Shown here piece after piece: positions 7,574-15,135 of a stretch of 64,000 bases of DNA. This DNA is from Phocaeicola oris. GTDB lineage: Bacteria > Bacteroidota > Bacteroidia > Bacteroidales > Bacteroidaceae. Position numbers and translations under genes: made by a program. The stretch lies in assembly GCF_021295095.1 (NCBI RefSeq), contig NZ_JAJLQX010000008.1, positions 51,308-115,307 of the forward strand. Direction: 5' to 3'. The stretch's first letter is position 1; the number at the start of each line of letters is the position of its first letter. The notes below the pieces were generated by a model. That model made no database searches, was not told where the DNA came from, and worked only from the letters and a program-made list of their open reading frames with translations.

Positions 7574-8602
7574 TTATAGTCTTTCACTATTCAGGATAGT
7601 AGCTAATTGTTCTGCGGTGTGCCCCAGACGGAAGAAATCACTGATGTCCTTTTCCGATTTTTCACCAGAAAGAGGAAGCAGGACTCTTCTTACATTATAT
7701 TTTCCAGTATATTCCTGTACTCGCTTTTTCGACTCACTTTGTCCTGTTGCATCCATATCATAAAGGATAACAATTGTCCGGAACCTTCCGGCAAGTTGTT
7801 GCATAAGACTGTCAGGGAGTTTGGCAGTCTCGCTATTCAGGCATATCGCATGGAACCCATGTGCTGCCAGCGACATGACATCTTTCTCGCCACCTGTGAT
7901 AAAGACATATTCTCCTTGTGCCGGCAGATGTTTCCAGCCGAAAATATATGGTTTAGGAAGGACACCAGCATAGAGAAATCTGTTTTTGGAGCAGGGAGAA
8001 TAGATTTTGATGCCATCATTGTTATTAAAGAGGTATCCAAAAGCCGGATACTTTGCTGTTCCATAAACAGTAAATTCCTTTCCATTCTCTTTTGACATTC
8101 TGCATGCCGAAAGGCTTGCAACATGATAGTGTTCCAGCGTATCCTGATCAATTCCATAACGCTGCCAAAAACACAGTTCCTCCATGGTAAAAGGCTTTTC
8201 CTTGTATTGGAATGAAAGTGTGGAGGAAGTCTCCGGCTTCTGTCTCTTTACAAGTCGTTTATAGATGATTTCTGTTTGTGGAAATGGATTATTGAACAAT
8301 CCCAGGCAAAGCTCTTTGTCTATCACCTTCAGGATATCCTTAAATGCAGTCTTTACATTCATATTGCACAGTCTGGCCACAATGGCAAAGCAGTTGCCAC
8401 AGAAGCTGCTATCGCCAAAATCCTGTAAATAATACTCCACTTGTCCATATGTGTTTTTATTCGCATACAGATGGCATGATGGGCGGCTGTCTTCCCTGAA
8501 GGGATTTTTAAAGATTCTCTTCAGGCATACATCGCCTAAGTAATGTGTAAACACATCCAGTCCACCACCAGTCAGATAAAGTATTTGTTGTCTTTCGTTC
8601 AT
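7574..8602 (-). CDS. TOPRIM primase (DnaG-like, conjugation-associated)
   Basis: The frame is open to 8659, but I choose the ATG at 8602: the extra 19 codons only translate the shared leader motif at 8633-8657, which is untranslated in four other genes. The 342-residue product has an N-terminal CHC2-like region (NPFREDSRPSCHLY, then cysteines in SSFCGNCF and a nearby RLCN) and a TOPRIM domain in the C-terminal half (VFITGGEKDV with the catalytic glutamate, and VILYDMDATGQ with the DxD pair). This resembles the TraP-type primases of Bacteroides conjugative elements, which would prime the complementary strand after transfer. It is transcribed towards parAB and ends at a shared terminator. Confidence 0.78.
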   Translation of the reverse strand: MNERQQILYLTGGGLDVFTHYLGDVCLKRIFKNPFREDSRPSCHLYANKNTYGQVEYYLQDFGDSSFCGNCFAIVARLCNMNVKTAFKDILKVIDKELCLGLFNNPFPQTEIIYKRLVKRQKPETSSTLSFQYKEKPFTMEELCFWQRYGIDQDTLEHYHVASLSACRMSKENGKEFTVYGTAKYPAFGYLFNNNDGIKIYSPCSKNRFLYAGVLPKPYIFGWKHLPAQGEYVFITGGEKDVMSLAAHGFHAICLNSETAKLPDSLMQQLAGRFRTIVILYDMDATGQSESKKRVQEYTGKYNVRRVLLPLSGEKSEKDISDFFRLGHTAEQLATILNSERL

Positions 8603-8632
8603 TTTTTCTTGTTGGAATGTTAGTTGATCATA

Positions 8633-8657
8633 TTTCCCGTCATGCCGATAGCGCAGC
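8633..8657 (-). promoter_or_regulatory. Shared leader motif L1, copy 1 (primase)
   Basis: On the minus strand this reads CTATCGGCATGACGGG with flanking GCTGCG and AAA, 30 bases upstream of the primase start. The same block precedes genes starting at 9405, 9795, 55760 and 56822. It is a conserved transcript leader or protein/RNA target of unknown role. Confidence 0.6.
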
Positions 8658-8694
8658 AAAAATCAGAGGATAAAATAGTGTCAGGTATAAAGCA

Positions 8695-9405
8695 TCACTT
8701 TACTTCAATATTGTGATGAAGCCCACCTGTTGCAGAAGGTACATCGTATTCCTTTGTGTCAAGATAGATCGCATCTTCCTGATTACGAAGATAGAAATAA
8801 GTACCGCTACCATCTGCTTTCAGCATTTGAAAATCCTTTGTTCCAAGACGATTTTCAACGACTTTGTAAATAGCTTCTGTGAAAACCAAATCACCAGCCA
8901 CGTGTCCACATCTACCGCGCCTACAATCATGAAAGCCCCCATAAATGGCGCCACGAATTTTGCCACCAGCAACGATAAGACGGTAAACGCCAGCACCACG
9001 ATAAGCACTAAGCCAGTAGCGACCGTCCGTGTCCGTTTTATCTTTCAGATCACACCATGCTATCGCACTCTCTGCATCCTTCAAAAGGTCAGGAACAGCA
9101 GCTGCGATGATAACTCTTCCTTCTTTTTCTTCCACACGCACACGCGTCAAAGCATAATTCGTCTGTTTCGGCTGTAACTCATAACACATATAACCGTCAC
9201 CTGTACGCCAGAGGGGAGAACGCCATACTCCTTCCTTGTTTTTAACAAGCACAATAGTTTCTGTATGATACCCGCTGAAAGTACAAATCTCTATATAATC
9301 TGCATCAGCCGCTTTTGTATCAAAAACATTGATACGCTTTGGCGTTCCATTCATTTTGATACTTTTTCCACCTGTGAATTTCTTAAAATATGTAGTCTTA
9401 ATCAT
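8695..9405 (-). CDS. Unknown protein (236 aa)
   Basis: 236 residues, start at 9405 immediately after leader motif L1. The N-terminus (MIKTTYFKKFTGGKSIKMNG) is basic. The rest is a mix of strands and helices with a cysteine/arginine-rich patch near residue 155-170 (HDCRRGRCGH) and a C-terminal histidine pair. No signal peptide, membrane helix or enzyme motif is recognised. It is separated from the primase by 92 bases and from the next minus-strand gene by 63 bases, each with its own L1 leader, so these look like independently acquired units. Confidence 0.65.
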   Translation of the reverse strand: MIKTTYFKKFTGGKSIKMNGTPKRINVFDTKAADADYIEICTFSGYHTETIVLVKNKEGVWRSPLWRTGDGYMCYELQPKQTNYALTRVRVEEKEGRVIIAAAVPDLLKDAESAIAWCDLKDKTDTDGRYWLSAYRGAGVYRLIVAGGKIRGAIYGGFHDCRRGRCGHVAGDLVFTEAIYKVVENRLGTKDFQMLKADGSGTYFYLRNQEDAIYLDTKEYDVPSATGGLHHNIEVK

Positions 9406-9409
9406 TTTG

Positions 9410-9435
9410 TTTCCCCGTCACGCCGATAGGTCAGC
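9410..9435 (-). promoter_or_regulatory. Shared leader motif L1, copy 2
   Basis: Minus-strand GCTGACCTATCGGCGTGACGG followed by GGAAACAAA directly abuts the ATG at 9405. About 60 bases around it are nearly identical to the region before 9795, so the two genes share a duplicated leader. Confidence 0.6.
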
Positions 9436-9468
9436 TTTAATGGTTTATGAAATTTGTACAACTCAATA

Positions 9469-9795
9469 CTAACCTAACACACGTGGAAGCCCCTCCAAAA
9501 TAATCGCTCTCATACCGGTTGTTTCCAACTGCCAATCGAAGTCAGCCACTTCGGAACCATTCTTTGGATAATCCCCCTGCCAATCCCACAACGTAAAGAC
9601 AGTTCCATCAGGATATACAAGAATAGGAAGAGCTTGAAAAGAAGGTACATATCCATCTTTTTCCTTTTCGCAAATCACATCACAAAAATGCATCATGACA
9701 TGTTCTCTCAACTCTTCTTCCCGGACAATGGAAACATCACTAATGGTCTTTTCGCCAAAGTTAACCAACAAATCTTTCATTTTTTCGTTTGTCAT
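9469..9795 (-). CDS. Unknown acidic protein (108 aa)
   Basis: 108 residues starting at 9795 just after an L1 leader. Acidic, with tryptophan-containing strands in the middle (VFTLWDWQGDYP). It has no membrane segment or known motif. It is the first gene of a minus-strand block whose upstream boundary is repeat R1, and its leader is almost identical to that of the next gene. Confidence 0.65.
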   Translation of the reverse strand: MTNEKMKDLLVNFGEKTISDVSIVREEELREHVMMHFCDVICEKEKDGYVPSFQALPILVYPDGTVFTLWDWQGDYPKNGSEVADFDWQLETTGMRAIILEGLPRVLG

Positions 9796-9799
9796 TTTG

Positions 9800-9825
9800 T
9801 TTCCCCGTCATGCCGATAGGTCAGC
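9800..9825 (-). promoter_or_regulatory. Shared leader motif L1, copy 3
   Basis: Minus-strand CTATCGGCATGACGGGGAAA ends a few bases before the ATG at 9795. It matches copy 2 except for one or two bases, including flanking sequence. Confidence 0.6.
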
Positions 9826-9850
9826 TTTAATTGTTTTATGAAGTTAATAT

Positions 9851-10222
9851 TTTATTCTGGGCATCCCGATTCTCAACCTTTTTATAGTTTTTTCGTTTCT
9901 TCGACCCGAACTTTTTTTTATCATTCCGGTGTAACCGTCATCTCGAACCTTTTATGTGCAAGGTAACATCGTGGGCGTTAAGGGAACCTAAGGCAAAGAA
10001 TTGGCCGGCAAAGTTTTCAGGAAACCGCAATCTTTGATTTCGGAGGGTCATGAAAAGTTTTCCGCCAATAGGGAGCATTCCGGTGTTTGCCGTGTTCCCT
10101 GCCTGCGATACCTTTGCAGAATAAAAGTCGAAGATGACTACAAGCGGACGAAAAGTGAGGTCGAAACCAGAAACGGAAATAGAAGGATAGATAAAAGTGA
10201 GTGTAAAATAAACACCGAAGGT
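9851..10222 (+). repeat. Long repeat R1 (~372 bp)
   Basis: First of four direct copies (others begin at 34002, 57167 and 63386). It runs from TTTATTCTGGGCATCCCG to CACCGAAGGT. It contains a ~61-codon frame that is interrupted here: one base is missing near 10010 relative to the other copies. Conservation is at the DNA level, including a perfect promoter at 10086-10116. All copies lie at the 5' end of a minus-strand gene block and are followed by an iteron array. I regard it as a regulatory or recombination module and not a gene. Confidence 0.85.
10086..10116 (+). promoter_or_regulatory. R1 promoter (TTTG-N19-TACCTTTG)
   Basis: TTTG at 10086-10089, 19 bases, TACCTTTG at 10109-10116: a perfect Bacteroides-type promoter pointing towards the transfer operon at 10538, with the iteron array 136 bases downstream in the transcribed leader. 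Confidence 0.8.
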
Positions 10223-10251
10223 AAGTCAGACAGATATATTGTTTTTCATGC

Positions 10252-10307
10252 GTATATATGTATTATTGTATATACGCCAATATGTATATACGGTAATAAG
10301 TATATAA
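10252..10307 (+). repeat. Iteron array A1 (8-bp register)
   Basis: Seven consecutive octamers: two are exact GTATATAC (10268-10275 and 10284-10291) and others are near matches (GTATATAT, GTATTATT, GTATATAA). The register is the same as the parA array. It lies between repeat R1 and the transfer promoter. Confidence 0.7.
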
Positions 10308-10446
10308 GAATGATATAGGAATAACAAGATAAGAGGAGCAGCACCCATGACTCATCTAATTTACTCGTTTTAGCAAAAATCGGAATAGTTCATAATTTTA
10401 AAGTCCCGAATTTTAACACAAAAAGGCCGTAAATCCGCCTAAAACA

Positions 10447-10516
10447 TTTTGAAAATGTTAATATAAGAGTTTCTTTTTTTTAAGGCTGTCTTTCTGATAT
10501 TAAGTCATTTATTTTG
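10447..10516 (+). promoter_or_regulatory. Transfer operon promoter with conserved upstream motif
   Basis: The motif core GAAAATGTTAATATAA (within 10447-10468) ends 40 bases before a -7-like TTATTTTG (10509-10516). No TTTG is found at the -33 position, so the motif probably binds an activator. The same arrangement precedes genes at 34721, 45327, 45113 (minus) and 62420 (minus). Confidence 0.65.
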
Positions 10517-10537
10517 TAGCCAATAAATAAAAAGAAT

Positions 10538-11065
10538 ATGGGATCATTCGGTATATACGCAATCGTAGTGACATTCATCTTTGTTATCTATTATGTAGTC
10601 ATGATCTGCCTGGATTTGTTCGGCCCGAAAGGAGAGAAGAAAGAAAGTGTAGAAGTTATTCGCGCCAGCGTGCCTATTAACAATGCGGATGCCACACCAG
10701 CAGTCTCACCTGTCAGAATCAGTGAGACCGGTGAAGGCAAGTATCAGATAGAACGCCCCGGTGAAGAAGAACCGGAGAAATACGGACATGAGACAGAAGA
10801 AGCATCTTACAATAAGGCCAGTGAAGGTGCGGAGACTTCTCAATTTGATCAGAATCCTCTTACGGCTGAAGATATTGCAGCGTCCGACGCCGAGGAATTG
10901 GCCATGCAGGCAAAAGCCAAGGCAGACTCGATAAAGCAGAACTTCAACAGTGTGTCTCCGGACATTCAGGGAGTTGTGTATGTAGACGAGTTCGTTGAAG
11001 ATTATGCAGCCGCCTATTTGAAAGCCAAGAGGGAAGACGAGCAGGCTGAACAATTTAGTTTCTAA
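10538..11065 (+). CDS. Membrane-anchored transfer protein, first gene of tra operon (175 aa)
   Basis: 175 residues: one N-terminal membrane helix (about 5-27), a basic stop-transfer patch (GPKGEKKE), then a long acidic, helical tail with few aromatic residues. It matches in plan the small membrane proteins that precede the VirB2-like genes in Bacteroides transfer operons (TraD-type position), but I cannot confirm the family. It ends 3 bases before the next gene. The operon is driven by the promoter at 10447-10516, with further input likely from R1. Confidence 0.65.
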   Translation: MGSFGIYAIVVTFIFVIYYVVMICLDLFGPKGEKKESVEVIRASVPINNADATPAVSPVRISETGEGKYQIERPGEEEPEKYGHETEEASYNKASEGAETSQFDQNPLTAEDIAASDAEELAMQAKAKADSIKQNFNSVSPDIQGVVYVDEFVEDYAAAYLKAKREDEQAEQFSF

Positions 11066-11068
11066 GTT

Positions 11069-11425
11069 ATGAAGACATTCAAATCCAAGACATATTTGCT
11101 GTTGTCGGCATTACTGTTGCTCACGCAACCCGTCATGGCCACCTGTGGTACGACGGATTACAGTGGCAATTCAGGCCGGTTATATAATATGGTGGTATTC
11201 ATCTTGACATGCTGTACAGCCGTATTGTATCTGCTTTATGCCATAGCAGCCCTTTTATCCATATACAGCGCGACGAGCATCTATATCAAGATGCAGGCAG
11301 GGGAAGAAGGATTTACGAAAAGCATCATTATTTTGGTCGGCAGCTGCCTTTTCCTGCTTATAGCGACTATCGTCCTTCCAGCCTTCTTTGGTTTCCAGTT
11401 CGGCGTGACCGACAGACTTTGGTAA
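11069..11425 (+). CDS. DUF4134-like (TraE/VirB2-type) transfer membrane protein, copy 1
   Basis: 118 residues. A signal-like N-terminal helix (about 9-25, ending ATCGT) is followed by two more hydrophobic helices (about 40-65 and 85-110) separated by a short basic loop (YIKMQAGEEGFTKS). This three-helix plan and the IYIKMQ...KSIIILVGSC loop match the DUF4134 family, the VirB2 pilin-like proteins of Bacteroidetes elements. A second, more typical member follows at 11477. Duplicate pilin-like genes could form a heteromeric filament or channel. Confidence 0.7.
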   Translation: MKTFKSKTYLLLSALLLLTQPVMATCGTTDYSGNSGRLYNMVVFILTCCTAVLYLLYAIAALLSIYSATSIYIKMQAGEEGFTKSIIILVGSCLFLLIATIVLPAFFGFQFGVTDRLW

Positions 11426-11476
11426 TTGTTTTATTACATATTATTTATTAATTATTTATTTAAAAAATCAAAGACA

Positions 11477-11866
11477 ATGAATCAGACTTTGTCAGTAATG
11501 GTAAGCGGAGCCAAGAGCTTTTGTATCTCCGCAAGTAAGAAAATCAAGGCCGTAGTGATGGACCCCCGCTTTGTAGCAGTTATGCTGTTGCTGGTCGTTT
11601 GCACGGTAGCAGCAGATGCCCAGAGCATGGACTCCGGTGCACAGGCAATCGGTAAGGCAACTGATGCGCTGAAGAAGTACATCCCTGTTATAACGAAGTT
11701 GTGCTACGTTATTGCAGGTATTGTTGCCATTCTCGGTGCCATCTCCGTTTACGTCAAGATGAACAACGAGGAGCAGGATGTCAAGAAGAGCATCATGATG
11801 ATTGTCGGTGCCTGCATCTTCTTCGTGGCGGCAGCCCAGGCATTGCCACTGTTCTTCGGACTCTAA
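11477..11866 (+). CDS. traE: DUF4134 (TraE/VirB2-like) transfer protein, copy 2
   Basis: The frame is open from 11426, but the ATG at 11477 follows an A-rich leader (aaaatcaaagaca) and gives the usual family length of about 129 residues. A long signal segment ends in ADAQ (cleavage after ADA near residue 47). Two hydrophobic helices then flank a charged loop (VYVKMNNEEQDVKKSIMMIVGACIF, ending in ALPLFFGL). The loop and C-terminus closely parallel copy 1. It is expected to be an inner-membrane or pilin-like subunit of the type IV secretion system. Confidence 0.85.
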   Translation: MNQTLSVMVSGAKSFCISASKKIKAVVMDPRFVAVMLLLVVCTVAADAQSMDSGAQAIGKATDALKKYIPVITKLCYVIAGIVAILGAISVYVKMNNEEQDVKKSIMMIVGACIFFVAAAQALPLFFGL

Positions 11867-11876
11867 GACGAGGAAT

Positions 11877-12173
11877 ATGGCAACAGTCAAAAGCGACTAT
11901 CCCGATTACCCGGTATTCAAGGGGCTTCAAAAGCCTCTTGAATTTCTGGGTCTTCGAGGAAGATACATTGTATGGGCCGCTGTCACCGTTGGCGGAGGTC
12001 TGTTGTCATTCTTGATTGGCTATGTGATTTTCAGTTTTCTTGTTGCATTAGCGTTGCTGACAATTTTTCTGTCAATAGGAGGAGTCTCCATTTTTGTCAA
12101 GCAACATAAAGGTCTCCATTCCAAGAAATCCCCGAAAGGTATCTACATTTTCAGCCATTCAAGACATTATTAG
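11877..12173 (+). CDS. traF: DUF4133 (TraF/VirB3-like) transfer protein
   Basis: 98 residues from the ATG at 11877, 10 bases after the previous stop. It begins YPDYPVFKGLQKPLEFLGLRG, the characteristic DUF4133 opening, then has two adjacent membrane helices (about 33-50 and 53-72) and a basic tail. In Bacteroides this family occupies the VirB3 position before the VirB4 ATPase. The final residues (FSHSRHY) are encoded by a 20-base stretch also present in the 877-residue gene at 16370-16389. Confidence 0.88.
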   Translation: MATVKSDYPDYPVFKGLQKPLEFLGLRGRYIVWAAVTVGGGLLSFLIGYVIFSFLVALALLTIFLSIGGVSIFVKQHKGLHSKKSPKGIYIFSHSRHY

Positions 12174-12206
12174 AATATTCATATTGATTGTAAGCAAAAC
12201 AAATTC

Positions 12207-15122
12207 ATGATTACCCTAATCGTCATATTGGTCTTTACCTCCATCTTGTTGGGAATATACATTTCCATCAAAGCCTTCGGTACTGGCAGCAAACGCGCCA
12301 AGGTGTTTGAAGACATCTACTTCAGCTTTGAGGATGTCAATGAGATCGGTGTGGTCTACACAAAGAAAGGCGATTATTCAGCCATCCTTAAGATGGACAA
12401 TCCCGTCAGGAAGTACTCTGCTGATACGGACGGTTATTACGAGTTCACTTCCCTTTTGGCATCCGTCCTACAAGTGTTAGGTGAAGGATATGCCATCCAC
12501 AAACAGGATATTTTCGTCCGTAAGAACTTCAATATGTCGAGCATCGCAGGAAAGGACACCGATGTGAGAAAGCGTTTTCTTTCCGATGCCTATTTCAAGT
12601 TCTTCAACGGTCGTCCCTATATAGATTCTGAAACCTATCTCACCATCTCCCAACGTGGTCGAAATGGCGGTTTGAAGGCATACGATGCCGACAAGTGGCG
12701 CGATTTCCAAGTCAAGATACAGAAAGTCCATGACCGTCTGAAGAGCGAGAACATCAACTGTCGCTTTCTCACTGGTGACGAATGTCAGGAATATACCGAG
12801 CGTTTCTTTGCTGTTGATTTCAATAACGAGGTTGTTTCTATGAATGACTTCAAGGTGGAGTCCGAGAAGATCGGCATGGGCGATGACCAGTTGAAAATCT
12901 ACAGCCTCTTGGATGTAGATGATCCCGGTCTTCCCGGCACCCTTCGCCCTTATGCCGACATCAATGTCAACAACTCCGTCATGCCGCAGGATCTGCTTTC
13001 CGACCTTAGCACACTCCCTGATGTAGACACGCTTATTTACAATCAGGTCATCTTTCTTCCCAATCAGAAGCGGGAGATCTTAAAGTTGGAGAAAAAGAAG
13101 AACCGTCACGCTTCCATTCCCAATCCGAATAATCAGATTGCCGTTGAAGACATCAATAACGTCCTTAATGAAGTAGCTCGTGACGGCAAGCAGTTTGTTT
13201 ATGCACATTATAATCTTATCGTAAAGACCTCGGCAGACAGAAACCTGCAAAAGATCACCAACTGTTTGGAGAACCTTTTGGCAAGATACAGCATGCACCT
13301 GTCAAAGCGTGCCTATAACCAATTGGAGTTGTTCGTTGCCAGCTTCCCCGGCAACTGCTATGAACTCAATGCCGACTACGACCGTTTCCTGACACTTTCC
13401 GACCCTGCACTCTGCCTTATGTATAAGGAGCGTCAGCAGAAAGGGGATGACACGAACCTGAAATGTTACTACACAGACAGGCAAGGCGTACCGATGCCTG
13501 TTGACGTGTCAGGCAAGGAAGGAAAGATTAGATATACCGACAACTCCAATTTCTTTGTCCTTGGCCCTTCCGGCAGTGGCAAGTCCTTTTTCATGAATAC
13601 CGTCATGCGGCAGTACTACGAGCAGGATACCGATATTGTCATTGTAGATACCGGCGACAGCTACGAAGGTCTTTGCAGCTATTTCGAGGGCATATACATC
13701 ACCTATTCAAAGGAACACCCCATCTCGATGAACCCTTTCAAGATAGAGAAAGCCGAGTATGAGCAGAACTTCCAGGCAAAAAAGGACTTCCTTAGGAATA
13801 TCATCTTCCTGATCTTCAAGGGAAACGGCGAGCCCACAAAGCTCGAAGAAACCATCATCAACCAAACCCTCATAGAATACTTCGAAGAGTATTTTACCCC
13901 ATTTGAAGGCTTTACCGAAGAGCAGCGCGACAACATGCGCCATGTCATGGAGCTTGAAGACAAACGTACCGGCAAGTATGAGGAATACGAACAGGAGCTG
14001 GAAAAACGTTACGGAGTATCTGATGATATTGACGATATAGAAGAAGATGATGACGATGAAAGGAAGAAACAGCGCGACCTCCGTCTCCGTGACAAGCTGC
14101 AAGCCGTCATCGACGATTCCGCCGCTACTGAAGGAGAAAAAGACAATGCGAAGAGCCAGCTGCTCCGTCGCCTTACTCCCGAACTCATAGAGAGTAAGTA
14201 TCTTCAGCGGATCAACAGGAAAATCGACAAGATAGAACGCCAGCGTAAGAAGATGAGGGTTACGGAACTCAACTTCAACACCTATTATGAGTTCGCCATT
14301 GAGCGTATTCCTCAAATCATGAAGCAGGATCAGGTTAAATTTGCCATCAACGAGTTTGCCACGATCCTAAAGCCGTTCTATAAGGGAGGGGAGATGGAAT
14401 ACACACTCAACAACGAAATGGATTCCTCCCTGTTCAATGAGAAGTTCATCGTATTCGAAATTGACAAAATAAAAGAGAATCCCGTCCTTTTCCCTATTGT
14501 CGTGTTGATCATCATGGATGTCTTCACACAGAAGATGCTCTTAAAGGAAGGCCGGAAATGCCTGGTCATAGAAGAAGCATGGAAAGCCATTGCCACCCCT
14601 GTCATGGCCACCTATATACAGTATCTATACAAGACAGCCCGTAAACACTGGGCCATGGTCGGCGTGGTAACGCAAGAAATACAGGACGTTACCGAGTCCA
14701 AGATTGTTAAGGAAGCCATCATCAACAACTCCGGCGTGTTCATGCTACTTGACCAGAGCAAGTTCAAGGACAAATTCGATAATATCAAAAAGACCTTGGC
14801 TCTGACCGACATCGACTGCAAGAAGATTTTCACCATCAACCGCTTGGAGAATAAGGAAGGCCGTTCCCCATTCAAGGAAGTGTTCATCAAACGTGGTCAG
14901 GAAGGCGATGTGTACGGCATTGAAGAACCGCCGGAGTGTTACATGAGTTACACGACGGAGAAGGTAGAGAAACTTGCCCTGAAACTCTACAAGAAGATTC
15001 TCCAATGTGATCATCAACACGCCATTGAAGCCTTCGTGCGTGATTGGAAACGCTCCGGAATCAAGAGTTCCTTGGAATTTGCACGGAAAGTACTGAAAGA
15101 AAGAAAAGTGTTAGACAATTAA
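12207..15122 (+). CDS. traG: TraG/VirB4-family conjugation ATPase
   Basis: 971 residues, longer than the roughly 830 usual for Bacteroides TraG. One N-terminal membrane helix (about 2-20) is followed by the VirB4 N-domain, Walker A GPSGSGKSF (about 453-461), and a Walker B strand CLVIEEAWKAI (about 785-795). The extra length includes an acidic, charged insertion near 595-640 (SDDIDDIEEDDDDERKKQ) between the two Walker motifs. VirB4 ATPases power pilus assembly and substrate passage at the cytoplasmic face of the channel. The gene lies in the expected order after VirB2/B3-like genes. Confidence 0.93.
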   Translation: MITLIVILVFTSILLGIYISIKAFGTGSKRAKVFEDIYFSFEDVNEIGVVYTKKGDYSAILKMDNPVRKYSADTDGYYEFTSLLASVLQVLGEGYAIHKQDIFVRKNFNMSSIAGKDTDVRKRFLSDAYFKFFNGRPYIDSETYLTISQRGRNGGLKAYDADKWRDFQVKIQKVHDRLKSENINCRFLTGDECQEYTERFFAVDFNNEVVSMNDFKVESEKIGMGDDQLKIYSLLDVDDPGLPGTLRPYADINVNNSVMPQDLLSDLSTLPDVDTLIYNQVIFLPNQKREILKLEKKKNRHASIPNPNNQIAVEDINNVLNEVARDGKQFVYAHYNLIVKTSADRNLQKITNCLENLLARYSMHLSKRAYNQLELFVASFPGNCYELNADYDRFLTLSDPALCLMYKERQQKGDDTNLKCYYTDRQGVPMPVDVSGKEGKIRYTDNSNFFVLGPSGSGKSFFMNTVMRQYYEQDTDIVIVDTGDSYEGLCSYFEGIYITYSKEHPISMNPFKIEKAEYEQNFQAKKDFLRNIIFLIFKGNGEPTKLEETIINQTLIEYFEEYFTPFEGFTEEQRDNMRHVMELEDKRTGKYEEYEQELEKRYGVSDDIDDIEEDDDDERKKQRDLRLRDKLQAVIDDSAATEGEKDNAKSQLLRRLTPELIESKYLQRINRKIDKIERQRKKMRVTELNFNTYYEFAIERIPQIMKQDQVKFAINEFATILKPFYKGGEMEYTLNNEMDSSLFNEKFIVFEIDKIKENPVLFPIVVLIIMDVFTQKMLLKEGRKCLVIEEAWKAIATPVMATYIQYLYKTARKHWAMVGVVTQEIQDVTESKIVKEAIINNSGVFMLLDQSKFKDKFDNIKKTLALTDIDCKKIFTINRLENKEGRSPFKEVFIKRGQEGDVYGIEEPPECYMSYTTEKVEKLALKLYKKILQCDHQHAIEAFVRDWKRSGIKSSLEFARKVLKERKVLDN

Positions 15123-15135
15123 ACTCATCAATCAT

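Noticed and set aside
7607-8095. Plus-strand ORF of 162 codons
   Set aside because: It lies fully opposite the primase gene, whose TOPRIM motifs are clear; no leader and no sensible protein features.
8603-8659. Upstream extension of the primase by 19 codons
   Set aside because: These codons translate the L1 leader, which is untranslated in four other genes.
10001-10318. ORF of 105 codons within repeat R1, and 61- to 154-codon frames in R2-R4 (34105, 57270, 63488, 63666)
   Set aside because: The frames are disrupted by single-base indels at different places, overlap a perfect promoter and run into the iteron arrays. DNA-level conservation explains the similarity better than a protein.
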